A stretch of DNA of 64,000 bases, taken from assembly GCF_009930815.1 (NCBI RefSeq), contig NZ_CP022222.1:2956501-3020500 (forward strand). Reading direction: 5' to 3'. The notes beneath the pieces are model-generated. The model was not told where the DNA came from. It made no database searches and saw only the letters and a list, made by a program, of their open reading frames with translations. The translations under genes were made by a program, and so were the position numbers. Origin of the DNA: Bradyrhizobium sp. CCBAU 051011. GTDB lineage: Bacteria; Pseudomonadota; Alphaproteobacteria; Rhizobiales; Xanthobacteraceae. This document shows positions 16,974 through 26,042 of the stretch, piece by piece. Position 1 is the first letter of the stretch, and each line of letters begins with the position of its first letter.

Positions 16974-17282
16974 ATGGAAGGCGGAGATCAAATGGACCAC
17001 CGCTTCTCCTTCTCGATATTCACGATTGAGATCAACGACAGGCCAACGCTTGCGTTGCAGGCTAAGAGGCACAAGGACGCGGAACGTCTTTGCGAATACG
17101 GTCAGTTGCGCACAACGTTGAGTACAATCACGTCTCATGGCACACCGTTGTGCGATGCCAGCGCCACGATGAAGGTCAGGTTGGCCACCGCGGAAGAAGC
17201 AGCTCTTTATCGGCAAGCAACGCAATCGACCGAGCCATCAAGTGACACTAACGTTGTGTACCTTGTGGATCTCGATGAATAG
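16974..17282 (+). CDS. Small hypothetical protein
   Basis: 102 residues from the ATG at 16974, preceded by GGAGGT at ideal spacing. Segments DRPTLALQAKRHKDAERLCE and LATAEEAALYRQA are polar; there is no transmembrane segment or metal motif. Likely in one transcript with the gene at 16719. Function unknown; the type recurs in Bradyrhizobium. Confidence 0.6.
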   Translation: MEGGDQMDHRFSFSIFTIEINDRPTLALQAKRHKDAERLCEYGQLRTTLSTITSHGTPLCDASATMKVRLATAEEAALYRQATQSTEPSSDTNVVYLVDLDE

Positions 17283-17424
17283 GCCGTGAGCATCCGTATT
17301 GCTGCGCATTGCGGACTCTACTCGGACATCGAGCTAGGTCCGAAAAGTGCCAAGAGCGGCACGCAGCCAACCTACGCGATAAAACGTGAGTGGCCTGTTT
17401 TGGATTAGTGGCGCATAATATGGC

Positions 17425-17619
17425 ATGTCAGAATCACATCATCGATCCTGTCAGTGTGGAGCGGTTTACAGCCGCACCGAGTCTATGGCCCCCGGCCGGC
17501 AGATTAGCAGCTTTGAATGCTCCGTGTGCAGCGTGACCATGGAAAGCTGGAACACGACATGGGTGCCCACCTATCGTTTGATCGCCGGTCCCGTTAGGGA
17601 CGTAGAACAGAGCCCTTAA
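17425..17619 (+). CDS. Small zinc-ribbon-like protein
   Basis: 64 residues with CQCGAVY near the N-terminus and CSVCSVTM in the centre, giving two CxC/CxxC pairs that could bind one zinc. No other domain. Possibly a small DNA- or protein-binding accessory factor; function unknown. Confidence 0.5.
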   Translation: MSESHHRSCQCGAVYSRTESMAPGRQISSFECSVCSVTMESWNTTWVPTYRLIAGPVRDVEQSP

Positions 17620-17755
17620 GCCTCAATTTGGCGGCCCTCTCTGATGCGAAAGCCCGGCGATTGTGCCGGGCGATCGCAAATATGCGCTCTAGGAAGGAAA
17701 GTAGGATTTTGAACTAATGCAAGATACCTGTCTATCCGGGGCAATACGGCGGCCT

Positions 17756-17962
17756 TTACGTTGGCGCTTGCAGTTGTCCGCGAAGCCATGCGTTCGTTCG
17801 GGGGGACTTCATCGGATCGATTAGTTCGACCACGGTCTGATGGACGTGATCGCACGCAGGGCATTCGAACGTCCGGATGTCGAAGCCCAAGGGGCCGGGG
17901 GTAATCCGCGCTAACATGGTTCTTGTTTGGCACGCGGGGCAAAGTGGTCGCACGATGATCAT
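17756..17962 (-). CDS. Small zinc-ribbon protein
   Basis: 68 residues from the ATG at 17962. Two cysteine pairs (CPACQTRTML and CPACDHVHQT) flank a short beta region, the pattern of a treble-clef or ribbon zinc site. This type is widespread in Bradyrhizobium, often in many paralogous copies. Function unknown. Confidence 0.62.
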   Translation of the reverse strand: MIIVRPLCPACQTRTMLARITPGPLGFDIRTFECPACDHVHQTVVELIDPMKSPRTNAWLRGQLQAPT

Positions 17963-18147
17963 GATGCTTCGCCTTGGCTAGGGCGAGAGCGCTACAGAAC
18001 TCTCAGTCACCGGTAGATACCGAGGGGGCGGTGATGCGACCAGCATGGGCCCCGTCGCGATCCCGCCGCTGGTCAATATTGCTCACTTTCGAAAAGTTAA
18101 CACGGCTTTAATGTCGCAGTTTTAGAAGGCTAGTGCGAGCCAAGCGA

Positions 18148-18723
18148 TCAAGGGATAAGACAGGCAAGTTGCGCATTGAAAAGAGTATGAGCCAGCCAAG
18201 TAGGAGAGAGGGACTCGTACCGGAGGCGTAGCGCGAACAATACAACGCCCAACAGGACCATCGCTGCGCCCCAGATGAAGCCGAGTGGATAATAAGATTG
18301 GCGGCGCAAATCAGGCTGCCCAATAGCAAATGGTGAAGTCCTTCCAGCCATGCCGACGAAGCCAAGCCACCAATAACCCGCGATAGAGAATTTCCTCGCT
18401 CACCGGCGTTGTAACCACGAACAGAAAAATGACTATCGCGACTGAATGCGCATCATTGAGATCGATGCGAACTTGCTGACTGTGGCCACCAGTTACGTGA
18501 GTTAGCCAATGTGTCACGATGGGAACGCCGAACATGACGAGACCATGAAGCCCGCGATGCTCGCTGTGAGGGCCGGCCAGGTCAACCTACGAAATAGGAA
18601 AACGTCCCGTCGCATTTCGCTGTGCATCGACCAGAGCCACGCCAACCCCACGGCGATCCAACTGCCGACCGCGTAGGACAACAGCCCATAGAGCCTCATG
18701 CTCGCTGGCGTTGGTAGTTCCAC
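18148..18723 (-). pseudogene. CPBP intramembrane protease (CAAX/ABI-like), multiply frameshifted
   Basis: Pieces of one protein lie in three frames. An N-terminal piece has membrane segments (18723 down to about 18545; GTG or a later ATG start). A middle piece carries the glutamate motif EEILYRGLLVAWLRRHGW (18535-18311). A C-terminal piece (YYPLGFIWGAAMVLLGVVLF...SLSPTWLAHTLFN) contains the second histidine motif. Shifts are needed near 18545, 18315 and 18298. The middle catalytic stretch is readable, but the protein cannot be made from one frame. With three shifts, decay is likelier than sequencing error. Confidence 0.75.
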
Positions 18724-18782
18724 GGAGAACCCGTCTCGCGGTAAAATCGCCTGACGTTCAGCCCGCCGACACCCGAGGAATA

Positions 18783-19319
18783 TTGCCTTTGCCCGATCCG
18801 CGCGATTTTCACACGCCGCAATCGTCCTACACCAGGGCAGAACTGCTACGATCGAGCGAAGGCGGCTATTTTGGTCCGGGCAATGCCCAGTTGCCGGCGC
18901 CCCCGATGCTGATGATCGACCGCATCACGGAGATCAGCCTGGCCGGCGGCGAGTTCGGCAAGGGCCATGTCATCGCTGAACTGGATATCGCGCCGAAACT
19001 CTGGTTCTTCGATTGTCACTTTCGCGGCGACCCCGTGATGCCGGGATGTCTCGGACTGGATGCGATGTGGCAGATCATCGGCTATTGGCTTGGCTGGTCG
19101 GGCTCGCCGGGCAGGGGCCGCGCCGTCGGCGTCGGCGAGGTGAAATTCCGGGGAGACATAAAACCGGACGTCAAGCGCGTGCGATACGAGGTTCACATGC
19201 GCCACGTGAGGCGCGGCAAGCTCGCTGTTGGAATCGCGAACGGCAGTGTGTTTGCAGACGGCGCCTGCGTCTATCTCGCCAAGGACATGAGGGTCGGCCT
19301 GATCGAAACCGCGGTGTGA
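18783..19319 (+). CDS. fabA: 3-hydroxydecanoyl-[ACP] dehydratase, FabA
   Basis: 178 residues if translation starts at TTG 18783, which has GAGGAA just upstream; the frame is open to 18711 but FabA proteins are about 172 residues. The hallmark motifs are present: [32 protein letters not shown] with catalytic H79, and GLDAMWQ with D93, matching E. coli H70/D84. It dehydrates and isomerises 3-hydroxydecanoyl-ACP for unsaturated fatty acid synthesis. No fabB follows, so this may be a second copy with a specialised role. It sits convergent to the type I secretion cluster. Confidence 0.9.
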   Translation: MPLPDPRDFHTPQSSYTRAELLRSSEGGYFGPGNAQLPAPPMLMIDRITEISLAGGEFGKGHVIAELDIAPKLWFFDCHFRGDPVMPGCLGLDAMWQIIGYWLGWSGSPGRGRAVGVGEVKFRGDIKPDVKRVRYEVHMRHVRRGKLAVGIANGSVFADGACVYLAKDMRVGLIETAV

Positions 19320-19331
19320 GGGGCGGCTTCC

Positions 19332-20249
19332 TCAGAAATGATGGACCCCCAGCGCCGAGAATGCGCCGTCATGCGGCTCATGGCCGTCCATCGTCGGCTG
19401 GCCGAGAAAGCCAAGTTGCAGCGGGATCGGGTGCAGGAATGAGGTCGGTATCGCGCCTGCGGTGTCGAGCATCGGAATGTCGTGCTGCGCGGTGTCGGAA
19501 AAATCCGTGGCGCTGGACGTCAGGCCGGAAAGGTTTGTCGCCAGCGGCTCGAGCAGGCCGCTGGCGGGCGCGTCGTGGATCAAGCCGGTAACCGTGCCGG
19601 TCAGGCCGTCGAGAAGATGGTTCACGGTGCCTGTCAGGCCCGTCGTCAGTTGCCCGACGGTGGTGCCCAGGCCCGCGATGGTGCTCGACACCGTTGCAAG
19701 CGCCGTATCGACGATGCCGGTGACGGTGTCTGCAAGATTGTGAACAGTTGCGCCAAGATCGAACGAAGGTGACGCGATGCCGGCGCCGGATGCGCTACCC
19801 GCGCCCGCCGCTGGCGCGTGATCCGGCGATGCGCTGAAGCTCGGTGACGCGGGCGATGCAAAGGCGTCCGTGACAAGCACTTCGCCTGATGACGCGGCGG
19901 CGGGCGTCGCGTTTGCGTCCTGCGGCAGAGCCGTTGCCGTGGCATCGGTATGGATCGCAAGCGAGAGGTCGGCGGTCGGAGTTTCGATCGCGCCGGCATG
20001 CTGGTCGTCGTGATGCGGGTCGGGATCGGTCGGCGCCAGCGACGCCGGGATAATCTCTGCTGGATGCGCCGGCGCAGCGGCCGGCTGTGCCGCGCGCGCC
20101 CCCTCGTGCTCCAGGCGGTGCAGCACGGTGTCGGCGTCGTTGAGCAGGCCGAGCAGCATGGTGGCGAACGCAACCGATTCGGTTGCCGAGATATGACGGC
20201 TGCGCTCGGCCTCGTCGGAGCGGCGCGCGTTTTTCTCGGATTCGGCCAT
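19332..20249 (-). CDS. Low-complexity protein with 11-residue repeats, candidate type I secretion cargo
   Basis: 305 residues from the ATG at 20249 (MAESEKN), which has GAGGAG upstream, 12 nt after the fusion-protein gene. There is no signal peptide. Residues 1-50 are helical and charged; 51-165 are Ala/Pro/Ser/Thr-rich; residues 172-226 are five tandem hendecads of the form L-x-x-T-V-x-x-L (LADTVTGIVDT, ALATVSSTIAG, LGTTVGQLTTG, LTGTVNHLLDG, LTGTVTGLIHD). The C-terminus is Gly/His-containing and ends in HHF. No RTX nonapeptides. Position downstream in the secretion operon suggests it is exported, but this is inference. Confidence 0.6.
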   Translation of the reverse strand: MAESEKNARRSDEAERSRHISATESVAFATMLLGLLNDADTVLHRLEHEGARAAQPAAAPAHPAEIIPASLAPTDPDPHHDDQHAGAIETPTADLSLAIHTDATATALPQDANATPAAASSGEVLVTDAFASPASPSFSASPDHAPAAGAGSASGAGIASPSFDLGATVHNLADTVTGIVDTALATVSSTIAGLGTTVGQLTTGLTGTVNHLLDGLTGTVTGLIHDAPASGLLEPLATNLSGLTSSATDFSDTAQHDIPMLDTAGAIPTSFLHPIPLQLGFLGQPTMDGHEPHDGAFSALGVHHF

Positions 20250-20261
20250 GGCCACTCCTCC

Positions 20262-21587
20262 TCAGCGCTCGCGGAACGCGCGGGTGATTTCGTCGCGCAG
20301 CGGTCCGAGCAGATATTCGAACAGGGTGCGCGGCCGCGTCGGCACGATCACTTCGGCCGGCATGCCGGCCTGCAGATCGATGCGTGATTTCTTGACGTCG
20401 TTCGGATCGAGCGCGACCTCGACGGCGTAATAGCCCTGTCCGGACTTGTCGTCGGTCAGGCGGTCGGCGGACACGGTGTGCACGGTGCCGTGGAGCCGGG
20501 GCCGCTCGATATAGTTGATGCCGGTGAGCTGCACCTCGGCGCGGTGGCCGACGGCGACGTCGTTGATGTCCGAGAGCTTCAGCCTGGCCGCCGCGATCAG
20601 CGGGTTGTCGGTCGGCACGATGTCCATCAGCCGTGCGCCAGGCTGGATCACGCCGCCCTCGGTGAAGACGTCGAGGCCGACCACCGAGCCGGTCGCAGGC
20701 GCGGTAATCCGCGTTCGGGCCATCACGTCGGTGGCGGCGTCGATCTTGGGTGCCAGTTCGGCGAGCTTGTTCTCCGCCGCGCGCAACTGGTCGGTGATCT
20801 CGCTCATGCGCGCGCGCTCCACCCTGGCAAGTTCAAGGTCGTTCTGCGCGATCTGCTGCTGCATACCGGCGATGCTGGCCTGCTGCGCGCCGATATCGGC
20901 CTGCAGTTTGGCGTCTTCGCGCTGCAAGGCGAGGATGCGGGTCTTCGGCGTATAGCCCTGCGCGAACAGATGCTGCGCGCCGTTCATTTCGTCCGTCAGC
21001 AGTTCGCGCTGCTTCTCGGTACCGGCAAGCTGCGCCTGCGTGCCGGTGATCTGCGCCTCCAGCTCCTTGATCTTGCCGCGCAACACCGCCGTCTCGGCTG
21101 CGAACTGATGCTTGCGCGCCGCCATCATTGCCGTCTCGTTGGCCATGGCCTGGCGCACGGCGGACAGCTCGCTGCGCGCGCGCAAGTTTTCGTCGAAATC
21201 AGGTGCGTCGCTCTTGTCGCGTTCGGCCATCAGCCGCGCGCGCGTGGCCAGCGCCGCGTCGCGGTCGGCGATCAGCACGTCGAGCTTGGCGCGCGGATCG
21301 CTGTCGTCGAGCCGGATCAGCAGCTGGCCTTTTTCGACGCGCGCGCCGTCGCGCACGGTAAGCTGGCGCACGACGCCGCCATAAGGATGCTGCACGCTCT
21401 GCCGCCGGCCTTCGACCTGGAGATTGCCGCTGGCGATCGCCGCACCCGAGATCGGCGCCAGCGTTCCCCACATCGTCATCGCGGCCGCGAATGCCGCGAC
21501 CACGCCGGCACCCAACAGCGCCGGCCGCGCCGGCCGGGCGTAACGCGCGCGGTCGCGCAGCGGGGTGAGGCCGTCAATCGCGGTCAT
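20262..21587 (-). CDS. Type I secretion membrane fusion protein (HlyD/PrtE family)
   Basis: 441 residues from the ATG at 21587, which overlaps the ABC stop (ATGA). A single N-terminal transmembrane segment (about 23-45) is followed by a biotinyl/lipoyl-like hairpin (ASGNLQVEGRRQSVQHPYGG), a long coiled coil (about 130-300) and a beta-barrel with ITAPATGSVVGLDVFTEGGV. It bridges the inner-membrane ABC protein and an outer-membrane channel. No TolC-type gene is adjacent, so a channel encoded elsewhere is needed. The frame continues far upstream through the ABC gene, which is shadow sequence. Confidence 0.88.
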   Translation of the reverse strand: MTAIDGLTPLRDRARYARPARPALLGAGVVAAFAAAMTMWGTLAPISGAAIASGNLQVEGRRQSVQHPYGGVVRQLTVRDGARVEKGQLLIRLDDSDPRAKLDVLIADRDAALATRARLMAERDKSDAPDFDENLRARSELSAVRQAMANETAMMAARKHQFAAETAVLRGKIKELEAQITGTQAQLAGTEKQRELLTDEMNGAQHLFAQGYTPKTRILALQREDAKLQADIGAQQASIAGMQQQIAQNDLELARVERARMSEITDQLRAAENKLAELAPKIDAATDVMARTRITAPATGSVVGLDVFTEGGVIQPGARLMDIVPTDNPLIAAARLKLSDINDVAVGHRAEVQLTGINYIERPRLHGTVHTVSADRLTDDKSGQGYYAVEVALDPNDVKKSRIDLQAGMPAEVIVPTRPRTLFEYLLGPLRDEITRAFRER

Positions 21588-23317
21588 AACGCGCGCCCCG
21601 CGGCGGCCTGCTGCAAGGCGTGATAGACCTCGCCAGGCGGGCCGAGCATATCGAGCATGCCGCCCCGCAGCACCATCATGACGTCGACGATGTCGAGGAT
21701 GGTGGTGCGGTGGGTGATCACGATGATGGTGGCGCCCTCGCTCTTGGCCTGCAGCAGCGCCACCTTCAGCGCCTCTTCGCCGGGCGCGTCGAGATTGGCG
21801 TTGGGTTCGTCGAGCACGAGCAGCGGCGGCCGGCCGAGCAGCGCCCGCGCCAACGCCAGGCGCTGGCGCTGTCCGCCGGACAGGCCGACGCCGCCGGGGC
21901 CCAGCCGCGTGTCGTATTGCTTGGGCAGGTCGAGCACCATCTCGTGGATGCCGGCGCGCTTGGCGGCGTCGATGATCTCTTCCGTCGAGGCGTTGCCGAA
22001 ACGAGCGATGTTTTCGCGCACGGTGCCAGCGAACAGGCCGACATCCTGCGGCAGATAGCCGACATGGCGGCCGAACTCGAGCGGGTCCCAATGGCTGTAG
22101 TCGAGTCCGCCGAAGCGCAGCCGTCCATCGGCCGGCGCAATGGCGCCGACCAGGAGCCGGGCCAGCGTGCTCTTGCCGGAGCCGCTCGGGCCGACGATGC
22201 CGAGCGCCTGGCCGCCGCCAAGCTCGAATGTCAGGTCCCTGATGACGGGTTCCTTGCGCGCCGGCAGCAGGCAGCGCAATTCGCGCACCTCGATCGTATT
22301 CCGTGCTCGCGGCACGATGGTGTGCGGCGGCGTCAGGTCGATGTCGCCGAGCAGCTCGCGCACTTCCGCATAGGCCTCGCGCGCGCCGATGAATTGCTTC
22401 CAGGTGCCGACCGCCTGCTCCACCGGGACCAGTGCCCGGCCCATCACGATGCTGGCGGCGAAGATGGTCGCTGGCGTGATGGCGTGGTCGATCGCGAGCC
22501 ACGCGCCGGTACCGAGCATCAGCGATTGCAACAGCAGGCGGAAGAAGCGGATCGAGGAGGTCATCACCGCGTTCTTGTCGCTGGCCTGCGCCTGCTGCAG
22601 CAGCATCGAGGACCGCTGGCTCTGCCAGTTGCGCTCCACCGCCGGCTGCATGCCCATCGCGCGGATCACATCGGCATGGCGCAGGATGTTTTCGGTGAAC
22701 ACGTAGGACTGGTTGCCGGCGGCCTCCGCCTGCTTCATCGGCTCGCGGGTCATGACTTCGTTGAGGCCGGCGAGCCCGAGCAGCAGGATGGCGCCGATGG
22801 TCGCGACGACGCCGAGCAAAGGATGGATGAAGAACAGCAGCATCAGATAGATCGGGATCCACGGCAGGTCGAACGCGAAATAGATGCCGGGGCCGGTCAC
22901 GAAGGTCCGGAACTGATCGAGATTGCGCAATTGCTGCGCGCCGCGCGATGCGCCGCGCTGCGCCGAGCGCACCACCAGAGCCTCGAACACGCGCGCCGAC
23001 AGCTCCATGTCGAGGCGGATGCCGCAGCGGATCAGGATCCAGGAGCGTACCGCATCCAGCGCCGCCATGGTGAGCAGCGCGATGGCGAGGATCAGCGTGA
23101 GGAGGACGAGCGTAGAGACATTCTCGTTCAGCAATACCCGGTTATAGACCTGCATCAAATAGAGCGGCGAACTCAGATAGAGCAGGTTGATGCCGCTGGA
23201 GAACAGCCCGGCCCAGAGGAAGTGCGGCCACAGCGCGACCAGCGCCTGGCGAACGTCATCGATCCGGCGCCGCGGGGCGATGGATTCGTCGAGGGCGGTC
23301 AGCGTGCCCGTAGGCAT
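21584..23317 (-). CDS. Type I secretion ABC transporter (PrtD/HlyB type)
   Basis: 577 residues. Six-helix membrane domain in the first 300 residues (LYLSSPLYLMQVYNRVL is the characteristic PrtD segment), then an ATPase domain with Walker A GPSGSGKST (around residue 376), signature LSGGQRQR and Walker B LLVLDEPNANLD. The N-terminal C39-like domain of bacteriocin exporters is lacking, consistent with the PrtD branch that exports proteins with uncleaved C-terminal signals. First gene of the operon ABC, fusion protein, hendecad protein. Confidence 0.9.
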   Translation of the reverse strand: MPTGTLTALDESIAPRRRIDDVRQALVALWPHFLWAGLFSSGINLLYLSSPLYLMQVYNRVLLNENVSTLVLLTLILAIALLTMAALDAVRSWILIRCGIRLDMELSARVFEALVVRSAQRGASRGAQQLRNLDQFRTFVTGPGIYFAFDLPWIPIYLMLLFFIHPLLGVVATIGAILLLGLAGLNEVMTREPMKQAEAAGNQSYVFTENILRHADVIRAMGMQPAVERNWQSQRSSMLLQQAQASDKNAVMTSSIRFFRLLLQSLMLGTGAWLAIDHAITPATIFAASIVMGRALVPVEQAVGTWKQFIGAREAYAEVRELLGDIDLTPPHTIVPRARNTIEVRELRCLLPARKEPVIRDLTFELGGGQALGIVGPSGSGKSTLARLLVGAIAPADGRLRFGGLDYSHWDPLEFGRHVGYLPQDVGLFAGTVRENIARFGNASTEEIIDAAKRAGIHEMVLDLPKQYDTRLGPGGVGLSGGQRQRLALARALLGRPPLLVLDEPNANLDAPGEEALKVALLQAKSEGATIIVITHRTTILDIVDVMMVLRGGMLDMLGPPGEVYHALQQAAAGRAL

Positions 23318-23446
23318 TCGGCGATCACCTTAAGCGAGTTGATACAATGCTGCGATCGGCCTGTGCAGGCGCAGGCCGTAAAGACGTGACGTGGGGATGC
23401 ACTCCCCACGCCGCGCGATTTTGCAAATGTCTGGACTCAATCGGAG

Positions 23447-23737
23447 TTAGGCGAGGCCGTGGAGCAAACCGCCGACATCGAGATGACCGACATCGGCGCT
23501 GGCACCGATCAGGGTCGGTGCGGAAACCGATGCGTCGATACCGTCAAGCCCGGCAGAGAGATCGATGCTCGGGTTCGTCTCGATGACGGCGCCGAGATCG
23601 AGCGTGTGCGAGAGGTCAGCCGTGCCGCCGGCGCTTGCGGAAGCGCTACCGCTGGCGCTTGCGCTGCCAAGGACGCCGGTGGCGGTTCCGAGCAGGCCAT
23701 CGACGGTACCAAGCAGGTTTCCGAGTAGTGCAGCCAT
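23447..23737 (-). CDS. Small Gly/Ala/Ser-rich hydrophobic-repeat protein upstream of the type I secretion operon
   Basis: 96 residues from the ATG at 23737, preceded by TAGGAG. The N-terminal third consists of two hendecads (LLGNLLGTVDG, LLGTATGVLGS) of the same character as those in the 305-residue protein at the other end of the locus. Then comes an (SA)n-type stretch (SASASGSASASAG), and a C-terminus with DLSAGLDGIDASVSAPTLIG. No signal peptide. Likely related cargo or accessory of the adjacent secretion system; no family name known. Confidence 0.6.
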   Translation of the reverse strand: MAALLGNLLGTVDGLLGTATGVLGSASASGSASASAGGTADLSHTLDLGAVIETNPSIDLSAGLDGIDASVSAPTLIGASADVGHLDVGGLLHGLA

Positions 23738-23973
23738 GTAGTCAAACTCCTATAAGGTTGGCTGGAATGCGACGAACGTCGCGCTGCACAAAGCTCCGAG
23801 AGTCAGAAAAGGTTGCGGACTCACATGCGGCCATTTGGTGATCATTTGTTGGGAGCGGAACTGGCAGGATTACGAACACGCGCGTCACAGGCCGGCCATG
23901 CGCTGTGCCATTGGCGTTCGCATCGAAGCGGGGCATTGGCGCGCGGGCGATGATGTGAAATGTTCCCGGAACT

Positions 23974-25233
23974 ATGTCTGGAAAGTCGATGTCGGAACAA
24001 AATGCGGATGTCGTGGTGCTCGGCGCGGGCATCGTCGGTGTATCAACAGCCTATGCCGCGCGGCAGCGCGGAATGTCGGTCGTCCTGATTGACCGGCGCG
24101 AGCCGGGCAGCGAAACCTCCTATGGCAATGCCGGCATCATCAGCAGCGGCTCGGTATCGCCGCTCAACAATCCATCGCTGTGGAAGTCGCTGCCGAAATA
24201 TCTGGGCAACCGCCATGCGGCGTTGCGCTGGAATCCGCTCTGGGCGGTTCGAAACGCAGGATGGGTTGCGCGCTTTCTGGCGAATTCGGCGGCCTCTCGG
24301 TTTGAGCCGCGCGCGACAGCGCTGCATGGATTGATCGGTGCATCGGCCAAGCTGCACCGGGAATGGATCGTGAAGGCGGGAGCGGGTCATCGCCTTCGCG
24401 AGACCGGCTGGCTCCGCGCGTGGCGCAGCGATGCGGTCGCATCGGCGAAGCAGGAGCAGGCGCTGCTGGCCGACTATGGCATCGTCAGCGAGTTGCTCGA
24501 CCGCCAAGCCATCTCCGCACTCGAGCCAGACATCGTGCCCGTCTACAAAGTTGGTTTGCTGCACACGGAGACCGCCTCGGTCGATTCGCCGGGCGCGGTG
24601 GTCAAGGCCTATGCGCGGATGTTCGAAGGCGCCGGCGGCGACGTCAGGCAGGCGGAGATCAAGACGATCGTACCGGACGGCGATCGCTGGCGCGTGGCGC
24701 TGGCTGGTGGCGCGATTTCGGCGCGGCATGTGGTGGTCGCGCTGGGACCCTGGTCGGCGGATCTGTTGCGGCCGCTCGGCTATCGCGTGCCGCTGGCCTA
24801 TGAGCGCGGCTATCATCGCGAGTTCAAGCCGAACCCCGCGCGTTCGTTGCGCCGTCCGATCTACGACATCGACGGCGGTTTCATCATGACCCCGATGGAG
24901 CAGGGCATCCGCGTCACCTCGGGCGTCGAACTGACCGACCGCGACGCGCCGTCCTCATTCGCCCAACTCGATCAGGTCGTTCCGATCGCGCGTAGCGTGG
25001 CCGAATTCGGCGACGCCGTTGGCGAAGCATGGCGTGGCTCACGGCCAACGCTGCCAGACAGCCTGCCGATGATCGGTCCCGCCCCGCGGCATGCCGGGCT
25101 GTGGCTTGCTTTCGGCAACCAGCATATCGGCTTCACGACCGGTCCCGCGACCGGCGCCTCCATTGCCGCCATGATCGGCGGTGTGCCACCGTCGTACGAT
25201 GTGACGCCGTTCGCGCCGGGCCGTTACATTTGA
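23974..25233 (+). CDS. FAD-dependent oxidoreductase, D-amino-acid dehydrogenase (DadA)-like
   Basis: 419 residues. N-terminal Rossmann motif VVVLGAGIVGVSTAYAARQRG, then ETSYGNAGIISSGSVSP as in DadA and related DAO-fold enzymes, and a C-terminal FAD segment (AFGNQHIGFTTGPATG). Start taken as ATG 23974; ATG 23989 has GGAAAG upstream and is a good alternative. It would oxidise a D- or N-substituted amino acid, passing electrons to quinone. The next-but-one operon is a peptide-type ABC transporter, so substrate uptake and oxidation may be linked. Confidence 0.82.
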   Translation: MSGKSMSEQNADVVVLGAGIVGVSTAYAARQRGMSVVLIDRREPGSETSYGNAGIISSGSVSPLNNPSLWKSLPKYLGNRHAALRWNPLWAVRNAGWVARFLANSAASRFEPRATALHGLIGASAKLHREWIVKAGAGHRLRETGWLRAWRSDAVASAKQEQALLADYGIVSELLDRQAISALEPDIVPVYKVGLLHTETASVDSPGAVVKAYARMFEGAGGDVRQAEIKTIVPDGDRWRVALAGGAISARHVVVALGPWSADLLRPLGYRVPLAYERGYHREFKPNPARSLRRPIYDIDGGFIMTPMEQGIRVTSGVELTDRDAPSSFAQLDQVVPIARSVAEFGDAVGEAWRGSRPTLPDSLPMIGPAPRHAGLWLAFGNQHIGFTTGPATGASIAAMIGGVPPSYDVTPFAPGRYI

Positions 25234-26042
25234 TAACGCCGCTGGCGCAGCGTCGCTGCCCCGGCGGCGACCAGCATGAAGAAGCCGAGCACCCCGCTCA
25301 CCCCGGCGGTGACGAAGAACGGCTTCGCGTCTGCGCCGGGGCTGAGATCGAGCACGATCGGCGGCGATGCGGTCGCGATGTTGTTCTTGCGGTAGTGCTC
25401 TCTGACGGCCCCCGGAAGGCCATCACGCACCAGAACGCCCGGTTGCGTCGTCATCTGGAAGGCCGGCGTCCCCGGCGAAAGCATCAACATGCTGCCGCCG
25501 GGCGGCATATAGGCCGTAATGTTGGTCTTCATGAAATAGACGAGAGGCTGGCCCGGACGCCAGGTCGGCGGAGTCAATGGAATGTAGCGGTCGAGCGTCG
25601 TTGTGCTGCCGGATTTGGTCCCGAACTCGACGATGTATTCGGTTCGCGCGATGCCGGTGATCGTCACATGTGTTGATCGCGGCGTGTCGCCCTTCGACAG
25701 ATCGAGGCTCTCGACGTCGACCGTTTCCATCGACTTCGCGTAGCCGTACCAGCCGGCACCGGCCGCGACCGCCAGGGCCACGACGCCCAGCACGGCGAAA
25801 ATCGCGGATGATCCGGCGCCCGAGCCGGCAGTGCGCAGTTGATCCTGCATGCCGGAGACGCTGACAAGCACGGCGGCTGGACTGAGCAGGACCAGGATCG
25901 GAACGATCAGGGTGAGCCTCACCTGGTAGGAGCCGTAGTTCTCCAATTGCCACTCGGCGGCCAGCCGATAGAGCCCGGCGTAAGCGTACCACTCGTAGAA
26001 AATATAGGCGCAGGCTGCCGCCATGTAGAGCCAAATAACCAT
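25224..26042 (-). CDS. Hypothetical membrane protein
   Basis: 272 residues from the ATG at 26042. Membrane segments at about 1-20, 43-62 and 78-98, a soluble beta-rich domain (STHVTITGIARTEYIVEFGT, LTPPTWRPGQPLVYFMKTN), and a final membrane segment (FFVTAGVSGVLGFFMLVAAG). The 3' end overlaps the convergent oxidoreductase by 10 nt. The frame is open to 26516, but the upstream part lacks a ribosome site. Function unknown; the soluble part probably faces the periplasm. Confidence 0.6.
   Translation of the reverse strand: MVIWLYMAAACAYIFYEWYAYAGLYRLAAEWQLENYGSYQVRLTLIVPILVLLSPAAVLVSVSGMQDQLRTAGSGAGSSAIFAVLGVVALAVAAGAGWYGYAKSMETVDVESLDLSKGDTPRSTHVTITGIARTEYIVEFGTKSGSTTTLDRYIPLTPPTWRPGQPLVYFMKTNITAYMPPGGSMLMLSPGTPAFQMTTQPGVLVRDGLPGAVREHYRKNNIATASPPIVLDLSPGADAKPFFVTAGVSGVLGFFMLVAAGAATLRQRRYQM

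Noticed and set aside
19332..20249. RTX-type calcium-binding nonapeptides in the candidate secretion cargo
   Set aside because: No GGxGxDxxx repeats; the repeats are hydrophobic hendecads.
20262..22862. 866-codon open frame containing the fusion protein gene
   Set aside because: Its first half is Arg/Pro-rich shadow of the ABC gene in another frame; the real gene begins at the coupled ATG 21587.
21620..23389. 589-codon plus-strand frame opposite the ABC transporter gene
   Set aside because: His/Arg/Gln-rich antisense shadow of a well-supported gene; typical of high-GC DNA.
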